Assembly (NCBI GenBank): GCA_013365325.1
Contig: JABVXV010000005.1
Coordinates: 496,001 to 560,000 of the forward strand
DNA length: 64,000 bases
Origin: Dipetalonema caudispina
Taxonomy: Eukaryota > Nematoda > Chromadorea > Rhabditida > Onchocercidae
Reading direction: 5' to 3'
A program made the translations under genes and the position numbers. Positions 46,585-59,093 of the stretch are shown one piece after another. Position 1 is the first letter of the stretch; each line of letters opens with the position of its first letter. Below the pieces are notes generated by a model. That model worked only from the letters and a program-made list of their open reading frames with translations. It was not told where the DNA came from and did no database searches.

Positions 46585-48886
46585 CATCATTAGTGACAAA
46601 TGAAGAGATACACTTCAGATAAAATATGTATCAATAGCCATATATCTTTCTATATCCCTTAATTTTATCGACCAAAGATCAACGAACTGTTACCCAATAC
46701 GACCCCAAACTTATTTACTACAAAAAAGATTCATCTTATTGTTAAGGTGAGATCGCTTTACTGATATTACATTTATTCATTGTTTTCTTATTTGTTGGTT
46801 AATTTCAATTCTATACTAATTACCGTTCAATAATTACAAGTAATTCTTATAACAACGTCCTAAATATATGTATTATGTTGTGTTTGATGTTGAAAAATTT
46901 TCAAGTAACACTTCGAGTCATTGCAATTCGTTCCATAAATATGACAAACTGGCGGTTAAAAGCATATTTTTGCATACTTCAATATTGGCAATATCGGAAT
47001 AGTTATTTGTTGAAAAATGAGTCAGCCATTCTTTTCATTTCACATTTCTGTTTTACTGTTATCATAAAGTGAATAATGCTTTCAAACAGGGAAAATATTT
47101 ATTTTTCCTTAAAATTCATCTCACTAATAAAATTATTGTTTCAAAAATTCCTGTCGTTGAATATTTGTTCCCAAACTTGGCAATAATTATGCTAAATCAC
47201 TTGGGTTTCGACTTTTTAAGTAGCATTTAAGACTATTCATTCAGGAATGACAAAAATTTTAAGAAAAAATATATGAAAATTTAGTTTTGTTTGTTTTGGA
47301 AAAGAAAGTTACATTTCCTTCCATATGTGCTATTTGTTTGGAGGATTTTGAGCACAATAAAGTGAAAACTCTATCTTCACTGTGGTAATTTAACTATTTA
47401 ATGGAACTTTTATGAATCCCTTCACTGACCTCATTACAGAAGTTCATTTTGTCAGGTGCCATAGGTGCAACTTGTTTTTGAGTGAAATTATCATTTCTAC
47501 AAAAGTTTGATAAGAATGAGTATTTTCCAATCAATCATTTTTGTTTTTCTCTGTTATGTTGAAACTTATAAGATCAGATGAAACGCTTTACTATGCGAAT
47601 AGCTATTATAATGCAAATCTTTAGTACCATTCAAGTACTTGTATTTATCCAAAATTTTTACAAATATTTCACATGAATGTGAAAATTCCTCCTTAAATAA
47701 AAGTACAATTTAAAATTTAATATTTATTTCCCTTCAGAAGAATTAGTGTAAAAACAAATAAGTTTACCATAATCTTACCAATCTTCCTTTCCCTATAGTC
47801 AACCCATCCTATCAACTTCTCATATGAAAAGAGCAACTGTCAATTGGAAAAAAAAAAAGCGGCACCAATGTAATTAATGATTTTTAAATAATTCGCCATT
47901 CATTTACTGATGGAGAAAATCAATCTTCTTTCTGTTCAAAAATTGCTAATGAAAAGAGACATTACGAAGAGATTCCTACATTCGTAAAACAAAGGCAATA
48001 AGAATTTTTTTTTTTTTTATTTCCAGAATTTTCAATAGTATGATAGAACGGGAAAGGTAGCATTCTACAAGAATCAATTCTTAGATTGCACGATATTACT
48101 TGAAATTTCCCGGCGCTTCTGAAACCTCCAATTTCTGATGAAATGCAGGCAAAGCTCTTGCCGGATATATATGATGAGAATTTGTTACTTACAATTTGTT
48201 ACTTACAGCTCCGAAATTGATCGCATTCTACAACTTCAAATTGCAACTAATTAAATACACTACAATGATTGCAGTTATAATGCCAACTCATTAGTGTTGT
48301 ACATTTGAATGCATGACATGCATGCATGTGTATATGCGGCTCTATCTATCTATCTACCTGGTTGTGATCGGATGAGTCTGTATAGAATTTATCAATATTA
48401 CTGTTGTAATAAATACCTTGTGCTCATTCAGCCGTCTATTGTATTTTCCGCCGATATGAGTTACTAATGTCAGATATGAAATGTTTTCTGTCACAATTTG
48501 CCAATGAATACAAATGTTTTTTATTTCTTCATAGAAGCAAAATTTCTTTCTTCAGTCTATGCAACGTTTTTATGTAAGATCATTGAAAAAATTTAGAACT
48601 TAATAACTTAATAACTTAACTGATTTCGACCAGAAAGATATGTTTTTTGACGTAAAGTTTCATTTGCCATAACTTTTTCTCAATTCTGACAGTAATGATC
48701 AGTGATTAGAAACATTTCGTCCTATTTTGTTAATATGGGAAATTGCCTGAGGTAAGAGAAATTTCCGATCTTCTAAATTTTGTGTGAAATTAGAGATAGC
48801 AAAGAATGTCCTTGTCCATCTACTCGTTATATCCGGATGTTTGGGCTTACTTGCTCTCTGAGAACTAACAACACTTTCTATCTTTC

Positions 48887-48888
48887 AG
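48887..48888 (+). other. Probable trans-splice acceptor of the first CX-module gene
   Basis: A TATCTTTCAG acceptor ends 27 nt before the ATG at 48916. A U-rich tract and AG this close to a start are typical of spliced-leader addition in nematodes; a 5'UTR intron is the alternative. Confidence 0.55.
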
Positions 48889-48915
48889 TTCGGCAACATT
48901 CCTGATCTGCAAAAT

Positions 48916-51323
48916 ATGTACAAAATCATCATTTACTTATTACTGCTTACTCAAGGAATCGGTAATGCACTTAAAATTAGAGTTGGAGGGAAAAATCGTG
49001 GCTCAAGTGCAGCAAGAAGCAATCCAGTGAGTTTCCGGATTACTTACTTTTTGCATTATTAAATTTGAGTATGATATTAAGCTATTTGTATCTTAAAATA
49101 ACAATTTTTTTATTAATGTTTTAGTGTAACTAAAGTAAGCAGTAATTAATGCTCTCTCTATGGCATATTAGGATGAAAGAATCATTGGCATTAGGCGAAA
49201 AAATCATTCAGTCTATTTTCGATCAAGTTGTTCTTCTTCCTTACTCTAATATAAAATTCGTTAATTTTTGATTTTTGCCAATTTTCAGTCTCATTTAAGC
49301 AGTTATTCATCAGCTAGAGCTTCTCACCCGCAACAGAGTGGTTATCATCCACAACAAGGTGGTTATCACCCACAACAGGGTGGTTATCATCCACAACAGG
49401 GTGGTTATCATCCACAACAGGGTGGGTATCATCCACAACAGGGTGGTTACCATCAACCAGGATATGGAGGTTATCAGCGTGGTTATCATCAGCAGGGCGG
49501 TTTCGCTCCCAACCAAATGAAGTAAGTGTTTAAAAGAAAAAGAAACAATCTTTTTGAAGTTTGAAAAGAATCGGAAAAAGTCATTATTCTATAAAATTTA
49601 CTAAATTGATAGTTTCCCATGAGTTATTCAGTTGACTTTGCAACATAGTGGAAAGTATGATGGTTTAAAATGTCTGAAGAAATGTCTTTAATAACTGGTG
49701 GAATTCTATTTCTTCATTTTGTATGTATCAAAACTTTTAAGTTGGTAAATGAAGTAAAAATCAAATAGTTCTGAAATTGAACAATTCCAGGCCATCCGGT
49801 AAAGGGACATTTGGGAAAGCAGTTCTTGGTGGTGCACTTGGAGCTGCAGCAGGTCTAGCAACTTTTGAATTAGGGAAGGTAAGTTATGCAAGTTATCCTT
49901 TTCACCAACTTATGTTATTTTATAGAATTCAAAAAGTAAATTAGATTCAATTATAAAATTTGTAATATGATATTATAATGAACACAAAAATTATAAGGTA
50001 GAAATAATCAAAATTATATTTTGAGAATCAAATATTTTCAATGTTTATTGTTTATTTTTTTTTCTCTTGTCCACTTAAATTTATACCATGTGCATAAAAC
50101 TATCCAGGTGTATTCGTTATTTCCTATTCACTTTATCACTATTTCATATGCGTTTTATTTACACACACGATAATTGCTATCGATTTTAGTAACTCTCTTT
50201 TAAATGTGCCTCAAATTTCCTTTCTTTTTTTGTAGGCAATTCTCCGTTCTGGTTCCGAGCCGTTGAGAGCATCAAATGGTCACAATTATTATTTCGATGA
50301 GCGGAATCATCAGTCTAAGAATGGCTATTTTATGTGTTCAATGCCGATCAATGATGTGGCGAAAATGTTGCAGGTTGTTGAAATTAAAAGAATTCAACGT
50401 TCAGAGCAAACCTTTTGATCTAATATATTAGGAGCAAAGAATAGGTTTGATAGGTGCAAAAAGTTTGGTGAGATTAAATTACTCTTTCTAATTAAATCTA
50501 GAAAAAATCGTGTAGTACATACTGCAGAAAAGCATCCACCATTGACTAGTTTACTTTCGTTTCATTTTTTTCTTTTATATTTTACATTTTTCAAGGAAAC
50601 TTCAACTCCGGTGTCAACTGCTGATGAATCCACAAACTCGACCACTATGACGCCAGAGCAGTTCTTTAAAACAGTATGTCAAGAATTTTAAATTTTAGAC
50701 GAAAGATCTAAAAATTCAAAAAACCTTAGATTTGGATTCCTAAATTTAAAAAGATTTGTTTAAATTTTGATTTTTAAGGTACAATTCAAAGATGGTTCAA
50801 GGCCGAAATCATTGACCTGGAATTGTAAGACTGGTACGGAAATATGCTGTGGCACCGACTGCTGTCCAGCACAACAGCAACTTGTTCGTGATGATAATTT
50901 CGCTTATCACAGAAGACCATCATGGCTTATTTCCGTTAGGTTTGTTGATATTTTAAAATTTGAAAAATCCTACAGATAATTCAACTCAGCAGTAGGCTCT
51001 TTCGAAACTGCTAATCAAATTTTGGTAGCTACTAAAATAGTCAACATAGGTACATCATTTATTATGTACCGTTTACCAGTGAAGTGAAAAGTTAATTAAA
51101 GGTAGATATTTCCTAGAATTTCATATAAGTTAGCAAGAATTTTTTAGAATGTTTAAGAAGAGACTTTTAGTGCATGCAGGATGGTAAAATGAGGAGATTT
51201 CAGAAGGATGAAACAAATAAATGATACTATCCGCTTTTAGCAATTTATTAGGTTTTGTCTATGAAGTTGAAACATTTCAAAATTTTCAGTGTTTTGGTAT
51301 TATTGGCGCAGTTCTTCCATTGA
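48916..51323 (+). CDS. Secreted/GPI-like CX-module protein with HPQQGGY repeats
   Basis: Predicted 280-residue protein from exons 48916-49026, 49289-49521, 49791-49878, 50236-50373, 50596-50673, 50779-50939 and 51290-51323. It begins with a signal peptide (MYKIIIYLLLLTQGIGNA). A basic Gly/Ser-rich stretch follows, then six heptads (HPQQSGY once, HPQQGGY five times), then a Gly/Tyr-rich tail. Next come a small-residue hydrophobic segment (GGALGAAAGLATFELGKA) and a cysteine domain: C in MCSMPI, then W-N-C, C-C-G-x-D-C-C. This matches the nematode CX module as I know the family. The last short exon adds a hydrophobic tail ending in FFH, which could be a GPI or membrane anchor; without that splice the protein ends some 12 residues after 50939. 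Molecular function is unknown; an extracellular or surface role is inferred. Confidence 0.85.
49325..49450 (+). repeat. Six 21-bp coding repeats (HPQQ[G/S]GY)
   Basis: Six in-phase 21-nt units inside exon 49289-49521, nearly identical at the DNA level, followed by a diverged HQPGYGGY unit. Because 21 is a multiple of three, most frames on both strands stay open here, which produces misleading antisense open frames. Such arrays commonly vary in copy number between strains. Confidence 0.93.
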
Positions 51324-51448
51324 TGTAATGTTGTTATTATTATTGTCTTTCTTATTAATTATGCTCTTCCTCCATACATCACAACATTTTTGCCTTTCAT
51401 TACGAAATTTATCAACTGAAATGGTACATAACTTTCAAAGGTTATTAC

Positions 51449-51454
51449 AATAAA
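51449..51454 (+). terminator. Candidate poly(A) signal of the first CX-module gene
   Basis: AATAAA 126 nt after the stop at 51321-51323, supporting the use of the short last exon 51290-51323. Confidence 0.5.
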
Positions 51455-53863
51455 TATAGTGAATTTAAAAGTTTTTGAATTTTTTTTAGGCTATGAAATT
51501 TTATTAAATATTCTTATGGTACTATTTATTTTTACACGAAAATAAAAAAGAATGTTATCTTTTACTAATTTAACTCTTTTAATAATGAACTTTAGTTTCC
51601 AAATTTAAAGAAAAAAAAATATTTTAATTTTTCAGGATAAATGGAATCGCTGCAACTATACTTGGTATCTCCAGAATAAAGTGATAATTTATGATATATT
51701 ATTATCATTATGCTGGCTAGCAACAGTATTATTGAATTCTGTGATATATGTTCGTGAGCTGAGATGCATTGTTGGAACAGAATGTTCCAAATTAAGCTTG
51801 AAGTTAAGTCTTTTAATAACCGTTATAAAAAGTCAACTTCAATGAAGTAAGTAGTATGCTAATTAATCACAAGTTAGATACCCGGCGCATAAAATCTAAA
51901 TATATCTTATGTGGCTTACATGTATCCCCATAGCATGTCTTTAGCCCTCGTAAATCTTGATAATAGGATATATAGAATTTAATATAATATACCACTTCCG
52001 TTTTCAGTATTTTGTGCAGGATGTAATATTGATATGCAGATAAATAGTCCATTAAACTGTAGCAAATGCATTCATGATAGGTTATCACTTGATAGATCTT
52101 AGTTCGAGAAAAATTCCAAATTATTTAATTGAAGTAAATAACCTTCAAATTTTTTTCTAACAATTGGATAGGTTCCTTCATTTGCTAAATAAAACTTGCC
52201 ATTGTTAACTGCATTATGATTGGAATTAATTAGTCGAAAAGGCATGGTATAATCATAAAATAAGTCTGACACATTTGCACAGAGGTAAAATTGATTTGAA
52301 ATTTGAGAGTATCAATTTTCGGCAGCTCTTATAACAACAGGATGACTTCATCTGAGGATTTTGGGTCGAAATCTTTGTAAGATTCTCAAATGTCCCTTAA
52401 AAATTTTAAGAAAACACAAATTATGAACAGTTACTACTGCATCACATGAGAGAATGCTAAGATTTATTAGTGTAACATGTGGATGTTTTCACGGATCAAT
52501 GTTATCAAACATACGTATATTCTACGTCAATCGTATTTAAGTATTGGATACATCAGCACGATATCATCTTTAGCTTTAGGAGGGTTCCTTGAAATGATGC
52601 AAATTTCAATATCGTCGTATTGTTGCTTATTTTTCTAATTTCGCTAAAAATTGAAATACGAAATTTCAAACTCACTTCTATCGGTAATCATTTTAGACTA
52701 TTCTTGTTTACAGCAATAGAATAAATGTTGCCGTATTGCAGTGTTACCCTCGAATACATAAATTCTAGAGAGCTTCATTTAAAAATGAAAATGATGGAAA
52801 CAACAAGAAAAGAGAGATAGAGAGAGATATATGCAGGAATAGCATCTGATGAAAATCGAGATGAGTTGTGGAAGGAGAGTGGAAAGCACATATTGATAAA
52901 AACAAGAAGCCTAAGCTGTTGCCTCATAGTCTCGAGTTTCTCCATTTTACCTTCCTGTATGCTACTCCTCTTCATATTTCTTCATTGTTTATTATTGATT
53001 CAACATCGTTGTACAAATCCTCTCATGCACTAATTTATGCGATAATAGGGAAAGGTTATTACTCATTGAAGAAGGAGAAATAAATTGACAAGATATGCTG
53101 GTTTGCTTGAATTGCCAATACTTCTTCGTTGATTTCTGTTGTCATATTAAAATTGAGGTAGAAAAAGGAAAGAAGATTAGCTGAAGAAATATTAAAATTG
53201 TGCTAAATCTATGAAGTAACATGAAGCCAAAAGTTATAATGATGACAAGTGAGCACAGAAATGTTTTGTAACGAAGAGAAACTTAAGGTTAACTGCTGAT
53301 AATTGTGACATTATGATTTAGGTTAATCTTCAGAAATAACTACTATCACTAATAGTACTATTACTACTCGATCAGCATTATCGGATGACTGATGTTGTGA
53401 TAGATAATGATCTATCACTTCATGTATTCCAAGTGTATAGAAAATCGTCTGATTATTGTTACATAAGGAGTGATAAGCAGTGTGTCATAGTAGATCTGTA
53501 TCTTCGATGTGGCACCTGAAGATATTAATATGGATGAATCAGAAATTGTGGATGTTGGTTGTCAACAGTCATCTTTTATCATGAATTTAAGTAATCAATC
53601 AACACGCACCGGAATATAAATCCAAACTTGATTTGGCTCAAGTCCTGAAATGAGAGATAGTGGAATAATTAGTTGATTCAGAAAAATCTTTGATAGTGCT
53701 TAATTTATTAGTGAAATATGGTCACATAAGTAGTTAACACCAATGGTTTATATATCAGAAGTGTTATTCAACATTTGGCCAAATTTGAAAAAGTGTTACC
53801 GTAATGTGTTTTATTCAAAGGTTACCTATAATGAATGTCAAGTAGAGCATTGTTTGTATTTTC

Positions 53864-53865
53864 AG
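53864..53865 (+). other. Probable trans-splice acceptor of the second CX-module gene
   Basis: GTATTTTCAG ends 22 nt before the ATG at 53888. The leader left after splicing would contain a four-codon upstream frame (53877-53891) whose stop overlaps the main start. Confidence 0.55.
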
Positions 53866-53887
53866 GTCAAAGTGACATGAACGAAAT

Positions 53888-55048
53888 ATGAATATACAAC
53901 GTTTTTTGCCTATACAGCTTTCTTTCGTATTATCAATATTATTACTACTGCAAATAAAAGAATGTGGGTCTAAACGAGGTGGTATACTTACTGGCAGTCG
54001 TGGTACATCGGCTAGCCGGTCCGGTGGTTTATTTGGTGGTTTACGTAGAAGTGGAGGCGGATCATTTGGCAGTGTTTCCGGATCCCGGACTAGAGGAGGG
54101 GTTCCTGGCTCTGTGAAATCTGGTTATCCACATGGTAGTAGATGGGGGATGCATGGAGGTGGCAGCACTGGCAGAATAGGTGCTGGTCGATGGAGTGACA
54201 GGTCACGTAGCACTTCATGGGGACGACCACGTGGTAGCGGCTTGTGAGTTTCATTTTTGACGTTGTCCTTAGTGACGCAATATTTTTGTTTTTATGTTTG
54301 ACGTTACTGTCATATTAGAGAATAGTTCCACTGCATCCCGCTCTTTTTTTATTATCAAAATGAATTATACTTTAATAAAGTAGATTTAGTAGAATAAATT
54401 TTATTTCTTTTTAAAAGTTTAAAAAGCAAAGATCATCAAGATTTGATATTTGTAACCTGCAACTTGATTTATTATGTGAACTTCGTTTCAAAGGTTGAAT
54501 TGGAATTATTTTATAATTTTTCTTCAGATTTACCAAATCAAACATTGGTTCTTTTATCGCTGGTGCTGCAGCTGGTTATCTCACTTATCAGGCTGGTAAA
54601 GCATTGATACGAAGCGCTTATGCCCCAATGATGTCCGTTTTTCATCTTCAAATTTCTGAAATTATTTTGTTTACCATAAATTTTGACCTTTAATGAGTTG
54701 ATAGATAAAGAAACCATTGAGAATTATCGATATTACTGTTCGAAAATACAGTAGTAATATGTGAAAAACTTTAGGTGGAATAATCGTCCATATTATTGGG
54801 GTTCCAACTACTATCGCGGCGGTTATGGTACTCACATGTGTCGTATGCCTATACAAGAAGACGATCCACAATTGGGTAATGTATACTTCCAGGATGGTAG
54901 AAGGCCGAAAGAACTGGTCTGGAGCTGCAACTACGACGAATATTGCTGTGGCTATGATTGCTGTTGGCGTGGTAGCACGTCATCTTATTATAATTCCGGG
55001 TTCGGGGATATCCTTCTAATTGCTGTTCCTATCGTGCATTTCATTTAA
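53888..55048 (+). CDS. Secreted CX-module protein with Gly/Ser/Arg-rich domain
   Basis: Predicted 244-residue protein from exons 53888-54243, 54528-54632 and 54775-55048. A signal peptide (hydrophobic residues about 8-24, ending near KECGS) leads into about 90 residues rich in Gly, Ser and Arg. A hydrophobic small-residue segment (SFIAGAAAGYLTYQAGKA) follows, resembling the one in the neighbour at 49791-49878. The Cys domain has C in MCRMPI, then W-S-C, Y-C-C-G-x-D-C-C, the CX-module pattern. The C-terminus is hydrophobic (ILLIAVPIVHFI), again suggesting a GPI or membrane anchor. It is the same architecture as the upstream gene, same strand, 2.6 kb away, so they look like diverged tandem duplicates. 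The second donor (GTCCGT) is unusual but is required by phase. Function unknown. Confidence 0.85.
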
Positions 55049-57520
55049 AGTTTTAAAATCATTAGAATTTACATATCACTTCTGAATGAAAAAAGTTATA
55101 CGATGGCTTCATTTTATGGTTCACTGGATCATGACGCTAGAATGACGTTCTGAATTCAGGAACATTTGATTGGCTCAAATGTAGGAAGCAAATTCTACTT
55201 ACCTTTACGTGACTCTTGACTAGATAAATATCCCTTAACTTTGATATTGGAAAATAGAATTTCAGTGGGTATCTAAAGTTCCACATTTCAATCGTATTTA
55301 AATGTGGGAAGTTTTCGGAAACAAGAAAGAAGTAGTACAGTTTTTTTTTTTTTTGCTGTTAAATTCACTTCCAAGAAAGAAGTTTGAAGTGAAAGAGTTT
55401 CGGAACCTTCCGAAGCGCATAGCTAAATCATCGATCATCATCGATTTGTGAGAGCTTTGTCAGTTTATTTTCCGTTTATATTTACTAACTTTTGAAAATT
55501 TAGATTCTATTTAATTGCTGTGGTACTTTAGAAGTGTTATGGTCAGATGATATTACGATGTTTCGTGTATGCTGTGGTATCAATAAGTCTGTGATATCAT
55601 GGGAATTCAATTTCTTTTTTCTTCATTGTAAATTATTCATCGACGACATTTTTGACATTTATTCAAAACATCTAAAACTATTATATGTCTTCTCTTTCTT
55701 TTCAACTAAAATTTTAATCTTTGGTGGCATTGCTGCTTGCACCTAAGTGTAGCCTAGAATGGCAACATAATATATATTAGCCATAGGGTTTTGTGAAAAT
55801 GAAAGTGCATTTAGTTAGAATCTTGGAAAATTGATCTGAAATAAGGTGTTTTAGACGGTTAAAGATAATCGCATCTGAGCTGATATTTTCAGTTTGTATT
55901 CTGAATAGTAGCACATCATATATTATACTAAATTCTCATTGAAGAAAACTCGTGAATTCAGGGAATTCCGAACACTATGGAATCGACTTCTTGATTGTTT
56001 TTTAAACTTCTAAATTTAAAATTTCGAATATGAGTAGATACTGAAACAACATAGCTGTTAGTAAGACTTTATTTTTTTGAGACTTCAAATTATTGAAATC
56101 AATGTTCTAAGCGTTAAGAAGAAGACGATCTTTCGATTATTGAACTATCATTTCTTGGATGTATTTTCTTCTTCCTATTTCTTATTTCCTTTTTACAATG
56201 AATTTTGAAAACGTAAATGAGTAAAACAAGTCATGCTTTCTTTTACGAATTACATTTTCATTTTACAAAATCCCAAACTTCACCGGGTTGTCCTGCCTCA
56301 ATTTCCTTTAGAATTCAATATATGAATCACATGTTGAATTCTGGAAGAACTCCTGCGAAAATAGTTCTTAAGCACTTCCGAACAAGTTAGAATCAAGACC
56401 CAATGTTTCTAATTTACGCACCCAAAGCGCAATATCCTGTTTGACAAACAGGACTTGTTTTTGAGCACTGATGACCCTAATTTCTCTATTTTACTCACTT
56501 TGGAATCAAAAAACTAGTCTGAACTTCTGTTCTTCCAGACTGTATGACTTCCCCACAAGTGTTAACCTCTCACATCTTCCTCATCTCACAGTTTCAAAAC
56601 ATTCTCAATCAACACTTTTCGGAAGCTAACTTTATTATTCCGCTCCGCGAATTTTTTTTCCTGTCCTGCGAATAATCATATTTGTACTACACCAAAAAAC
56701 CGGCAAATTCCACAACTCCAATATTTTAATAAACCTTTCTAGGTATATCTTACAGTACCAGGGACAATCCATTCACATTATTTTAGCCCACCACCTTTTC
56801 CTACTCCAAGATTGAATGAAAATTTAGTTTTCAAAAAGAAAAAAAAAAACGTCCAATGTTAAATTAACTTTTCTGTGTTTTTACATTAGAACAATGGCAA
56901 AACATTCGTCCGATACATCTGATTGAATACTATAATCAAAATTCGAAAACCTTAAACCAGAATACTGCTCATTCGCAGTAGTCTAAACTTTTCTTTCTTC
57001 TTTCCCTTGATGATGAAATGTGTTAAGTCACTGAACGGTGTAATTAATGCACTTCATTCATTAAATATTTATTAAATGTCATGCTTTCTCGTGCTGCAAG
57101 CTCCTGCCAATAATGAATTTGGCTCACTTTCACGACCGATCTGTCCCAATGACATTTTCCTTCATCCAAATGTTAAATTTTCGAAAAATTGTTCGAAATT
57201 CTAATTAACTTTGTTGCAATTCTAATTTTCTTCTCATTTATAACTTCGCTAAAAACAGTCACACATGGGGAAAAATTTGTTGCCTCAGTACACATATACT
57301 ACTTTTTAGAATGATAACGAAAAAACCAATAAATGATGGTGCCAATAAACACAACAAACGAATAGACATGCGGACAAAATAATGGAAAAGACGCAAAACA
57401 ATTTAACTCAAGTGGAAAATTCTGCAACGAACAAGAAAAAGCACTTCTCAAACGTTCATACATTGCATTAGCAATGTACGATTCCAAGGATACTAGAGAA
57501 TCAAAGGATCTATATTGAGA
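55049..57520. other. Intergenic, no gene recognised
   Basis: AT-rich DNA between convergent genes (CX-module gene on + and SF3B5 on -), holding their 3'UTRs. The frame at 57299-57487 (-) directly follows the SF3B5 stop region and the one at 55534-55746 (+) is T-rich; neither has a recognisable motif. TTTATT at 57068-57073 could be the SF3B5 poly(A) signal on the minus strand. Confidence 0.5.
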
Positions 57521-57921
57521 TCATTCATCAAGTGGAGATTTTTCAGGTGGTGGTCCACAAGGCGCAATCATCTGATTCAACAGATTGAATCGAACCCTAG
57601 CCCGCGATTCGTTTTCACATACTGCTATCAAACTTAGATGGTCCGGATGGCCTGAAAAAAAAGAAGTTATGACTGAAAATTTTTTTGCCAAGTATTATAT
57701 GCTTGCGAAAAAGTACTAGCTCTCGAAAGGATATTACTGTGCCAACTTCAAATTATCAAGTCCTCTAGCAACAACTTACCGATCATCGATGCATATGTGT
57801 CACGATGCTGATTGACAAGCCATTCCCATCTCGTTGTATCGGCATGTCCAGTACCCGTATATTTTGACTGTAAATGATCAAGCTGTGAAAGTACATGAAA
57901 CCGTTCTGTTGGCGCTGCCAT
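57521..57921 (-). CDS. SF3B5: Splicing factor 3B subunit 5 (SF3b10)
   Basis: A small subunit of the SF3b complex of the U2 snRNP, which holds the branch point during spliceosome assembly in the nucleus. Two exons, 57780-57921 and 57521-57651, give 90 residues, the usual size of the family (about 85). The signature DHLQSKYTGTGHADTTRWEW, NQHRD, a split Gly at the junction, then CENESRARVRFNL and APCGPPPEK are nearly invariant in the family. The ATG at 57921 was chosen because homology starts there and an acceptor-like TTCCTTGCAG lies about 27 nt upstream, which fits spliced-leader addition. An in-frame upstream ATG at 57963 lies before that acceptor. The second half is more diverged than usual around the G-H-P-D-H-L segment. 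Confidence 0.96.
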
Positions 57922-59093
57922 TGATGATGCCAAGAAAAAAGGACGAATCTGCAAGGAACTCATATCATATTAAAAACTCAGCAATGAACATCCTTCAGTC
58001 AGCGGCGTATTTTTTGCGAGCAAACAAATGTAATACAATAATATTCACTCCTCCGAGTTCATCCCATTAAAAACATTAGTCGTAAACAATTCCACAGTAA
58101 AGTTTCTCAATTTCCCACAATAGCGTTAATTGCAAAACAAAAATTAAGGAAATGCGCAACGCATTATACCAGCATATAACAAAGAAAATTATGTTCAAAG
58201 ACGAATATAAAATTGCTATCCGTCCACTTCATTTTCATTCTAATTAAAGAGAAAACGGTTTACAAGTATGTTCCATACAGAAGTTTAATAAAATTTAACA
58301 AATCATTTGAAGATATACAAGTCAAAAAAATTGTTTATCACGGAAGTACATAATGATAACAGATTACACATTCAAATTTTGAAGATCCCATGTACAAAGG
58401 GAAGTTAAATCAATGTCTAAAATTGATAAATAAAAAATATATTTATCGTTTACACAAAACATATAAAATCAAAGAAACGTTACCATTCAAGCAAAAATCA
58501 GCATATATAATTTCGCTATATCAGTACAAGAATTACTGAAAATTATCAATGCAACGAAAGCACAGCGCAAAAATCACAAAAACAACTATCATTCATAATA
58601 TAAACTCGTAGAAACCAGCAAACATTTACATTACACTGTAGACAATACCATTTTCTACACCCAAAGTTGAAAAGTTAGTTGTATACTTACAACCCAATCT
58701 ATGTTGAATCATGCGAAGTTTCGTATGTAATTTTTTACTCAAAGCACTTAACACAATTTGTAGGAAACACTGTGCACTAAGTGATTAGTGTAGAGACTGG
58801 ATAAGCACTTGGGAAAAACCTTTATAAGTAATTTCCCTAAAATCATCAGTGGTGAATGATAAAAAAGGCTACTTTTCGAATCCTTTTGTTATAAAGACAA
58901 TCCTCCCATTAATATTTGATATAAATGACATACACACTATTTACAAAATAACATATGATCACTAAAGTAATGTGTATCTAAAAAAACAGAAATGTGAGAT
59001 TAGTATTATTACATTAGAACTATACTAATGAATCTATTTTAATGGAATACTGAAGAATAAGCGTTACTAATAACTATAAAATTACAGTTAAAC
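57922..59093. other. Intergenic between SF3B5 and golgin-45
   Basis: No coding segment recognised. It should contain the golgin-45 3'UTR and, for independent transcription, the SF3B5 promoter. The interval is strongly AT-rich. Confidence 0.5.

Larger units (their letters stand above)
44653..48888. other. Intergenic, AT-rich, with repeats only
   Basis: No coding segment recognised. It holds a T10A21-like run at about 45414-45446, the 28-bp tandem repeat at 46473-46584, and a CTAT microsatellite near 48343-48357. Short open frames at 45649-45834, 45853-46056 and 46875-47072 have T-rich, composition-driven translations. Confidence 0.6.
51324..53865. other. Intergenic between the two CX-module genes
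   Basis: No gene recognised on either strand. The open frames at 51867-52088 (-), 52775-52975 (-) and 52868-53083 (+) overlap each other or lack any motif. A short GA-rich run (AGAGAGATAGAGAGAGA) lies near 52811-52829. Confidence 0.55.

Noticed and set aside
49310..49516. Open frames on the minus strand and in a second plus frame over the HPQQGGY array
   Set aside because: A 21-bp repeat keeps all stop-free frames open; only the frame with signal peptide, matching phases and CX domain is supported.
50940..50976. Alternative C-terminus of the first CX protein by reading past 50939
   Set aside because: It gives a polar tail, while splicing to 51290 gives the hydrophobic tail seen in the paralogue and is followed by a poly(A) signal; kept only as a minor possibility.
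57922..57963. Extended N-terminus of SF3B5 from an ATG at 57963
   Set aside because: Not present in the family, and a good acceptor between this ATG and the chosen one suggests it lies outside the mature mRNA.
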